In this document: positions 63,734-64,000 of the stretch, piece by piece
How the letters are laid out: every line of letters begins with the position of its first letter
Position numbering within the stretch: position 1 is the stretch's first letter
Assembly: GCF_023516435.1 (NCBI RefSeq)
Contig: NZ_CP097332.1
Location: 4,092,001 to 4,156,000 of the forward strand
DNA length: 64,000 bases
Direction: 5' to 3'
Origin: Jatrophihabitans telluris
GTDB lineage: Bacteria; Actinomycetota; Actinomycetes; Mycobacteriales; Jatrophihabitantaceae
Program-made: the position numbers and the translations under genes
Notes under the pieces: model-generated
Told to the model about the DNA's origin: nothing
Databases searched by the model: none
What the model saw: the letters and a program-made list of their open reading frames with translations, nothing else

Positions 63734-63850
63734 GGTTGCCCGTCTTGCCGCAACGCGTCGACGCCCGCAACAAAGGCAACCTCAACGCATCGACGCCCGC
63801 AACAAGGGCAACCTCAACGCATCGACGCCCGCAACAAGGGCAACCTCAAC
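63729..63850. repeat. 3'-end repeat array A6 (1 forward + 3 reverse copies)
   Basis: A forward core at 63729-63747 (GTTGAGGTTGCCCGTCTTG) contains the regulator's stop codon. Reverse cores CAACAAGGGCAACCTCAAC or one mismatch lie at 63768, 63800 and 63832, 32 bp apart, linker GCATCGACGCCCG. By the orientation rule seen elsewhere, the reverse copies imply a leftward gene to the right. Confidence 0.9.
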
Positions 63851-63893
63851 GAAAGCTGTGAGCGGCGGGTTACCGGCGGGTTAATGGCGCCGA

Positions 63894-64000
63894 TCACACG
63901 TCCGAACAATCTCGTGCGAGTATGACCTGACGCGGCAGATCGACCGGCTCACCACCCCCGAGCCACGATCGTCGCAGCTCGACCGCATGGACGTAGCGCA
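63894..64000 (-). CDS. Possible 3' end of a leftward gene
   Basis: On the minus strand one frame stays open from the window edge to TGA at 63896-63894, giving 34 residues ending LPRQVILARDCSDV. Too short to identify. Support is indirect: reverse-oriented family-A repeats normally follow minus-strand genes and lie directly to the left. The region 63851-63893 shows nothing else except GCGGGTTACCGGCGGGTTA, an internal duplication. Confidence 0.3.
   Translation of the reverse strand, partial: RYVHAVELRRSWLGGGEPVDLPRQVILARDCSDV

Overview
The window is high-GC DNA whose gene content points to an actinobacterium. Indicators are an HspR-type HAIR operator in front of clpB, GTP-dependent PEP carboxykinase, RNase J, a HelR-type helicase, MocR and TetR regulators, and at least ten genes that look leaderless, with a TANNNT -10 box 6-7 nt before the start codon. 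I suspect a member of the Nakamurella/Jatrophihabitans/Frankia side of the phylum, but the sequence alone does not fix this. I recognise no rRNA, tRNA, CRISPR array, transposase or phage gene; the window reads as ordinary chromosome.

Layout. 1-2.2 kb: urease ureABC, leftward, with ureC cut by the edge. 2.5-5.1 kb: clpB. 5.3-9.4 kb: small membrane proteins (RDD, DUF2752 and unknowns) and a short-chain dehydrogenase. 9.4-10.7 kb: pyrE and a SpoU-type RNA methyltransferase. 11-14.5 kb: a KstD-like flavoprotein and a gamma-glutamyltransferase homologue. 14.6-27.5 kb: three cyclic-di-GMP proteins (GAF-GGDEF and two paralogous membrane GGDEF-EAL proteins flanking a PLP decarboxylase), with map, RNase J and an MpaB/DUF2236 protein between them. 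27.5-36.3 kb: two small unknowns, an HdrD-like membrane Fe-S reductase, an acyl-CoA oxidase/dehydrogenase with its own TetR regulator, and a PH-domain membrane pair. 36.4-42.6 kb: MocR regulator divergent from mmsA, an I78-type inhibitor, an unknown, and a PAS-GGDEF-EAL protein. 42.7-45.7 kb: a TldD/TldE protease pair. 46-49.2 kb: pckG, then a cysteine-type leaderless leader peptide in front of a TauE/SafE exporter. 49.3-55.6 kb: a leftward purine-catabolism cluster (HIU hydrolase, 8-oxoguanine deaminase, two-gene xanthine dehydrogenase, urate oxidase). 55.6-62.6 kb: a zinc-ribbon membrane protein, a DHFR-like reductase, a GH63-like glucosidase, a membrane protein and HelR. 62.8-63.7 kb: a DUF5313-like membrane protein divergent from an OhrR/MarR regulator around a perfect palindrome.

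How genes work together. Xanthine dehydrogenase and 8-oxoguanine deaminase both make urate; urate oxidase and HIU hydrolase take it on towards allantoin. Urease at the far left could release the final nitrogen as ammonia. Four separate c-di-GMP enzymes in 28 kb make this a second-messenger-rich stretch.

Most unusual signal. A 19-bp repeat (GTTGAGGTTGCCCTCGTTG and close variants), spaced every 32 bp by a locus-specific 13-bp linker, occurs 29 times at six places. It always lies at gene 3' ends and always in the same orientation relative to the gene it follows. In five genes the stop codon itself, always preceded by an Arg CGT codon, lies inside the repeat. A second, unrelated family (core GCGAATGGGCAGTT) follows clpB and pckG. 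A third, palindromic family sits in two divergent promoter regions. These repeats are the best candidates here for an undescribed element.
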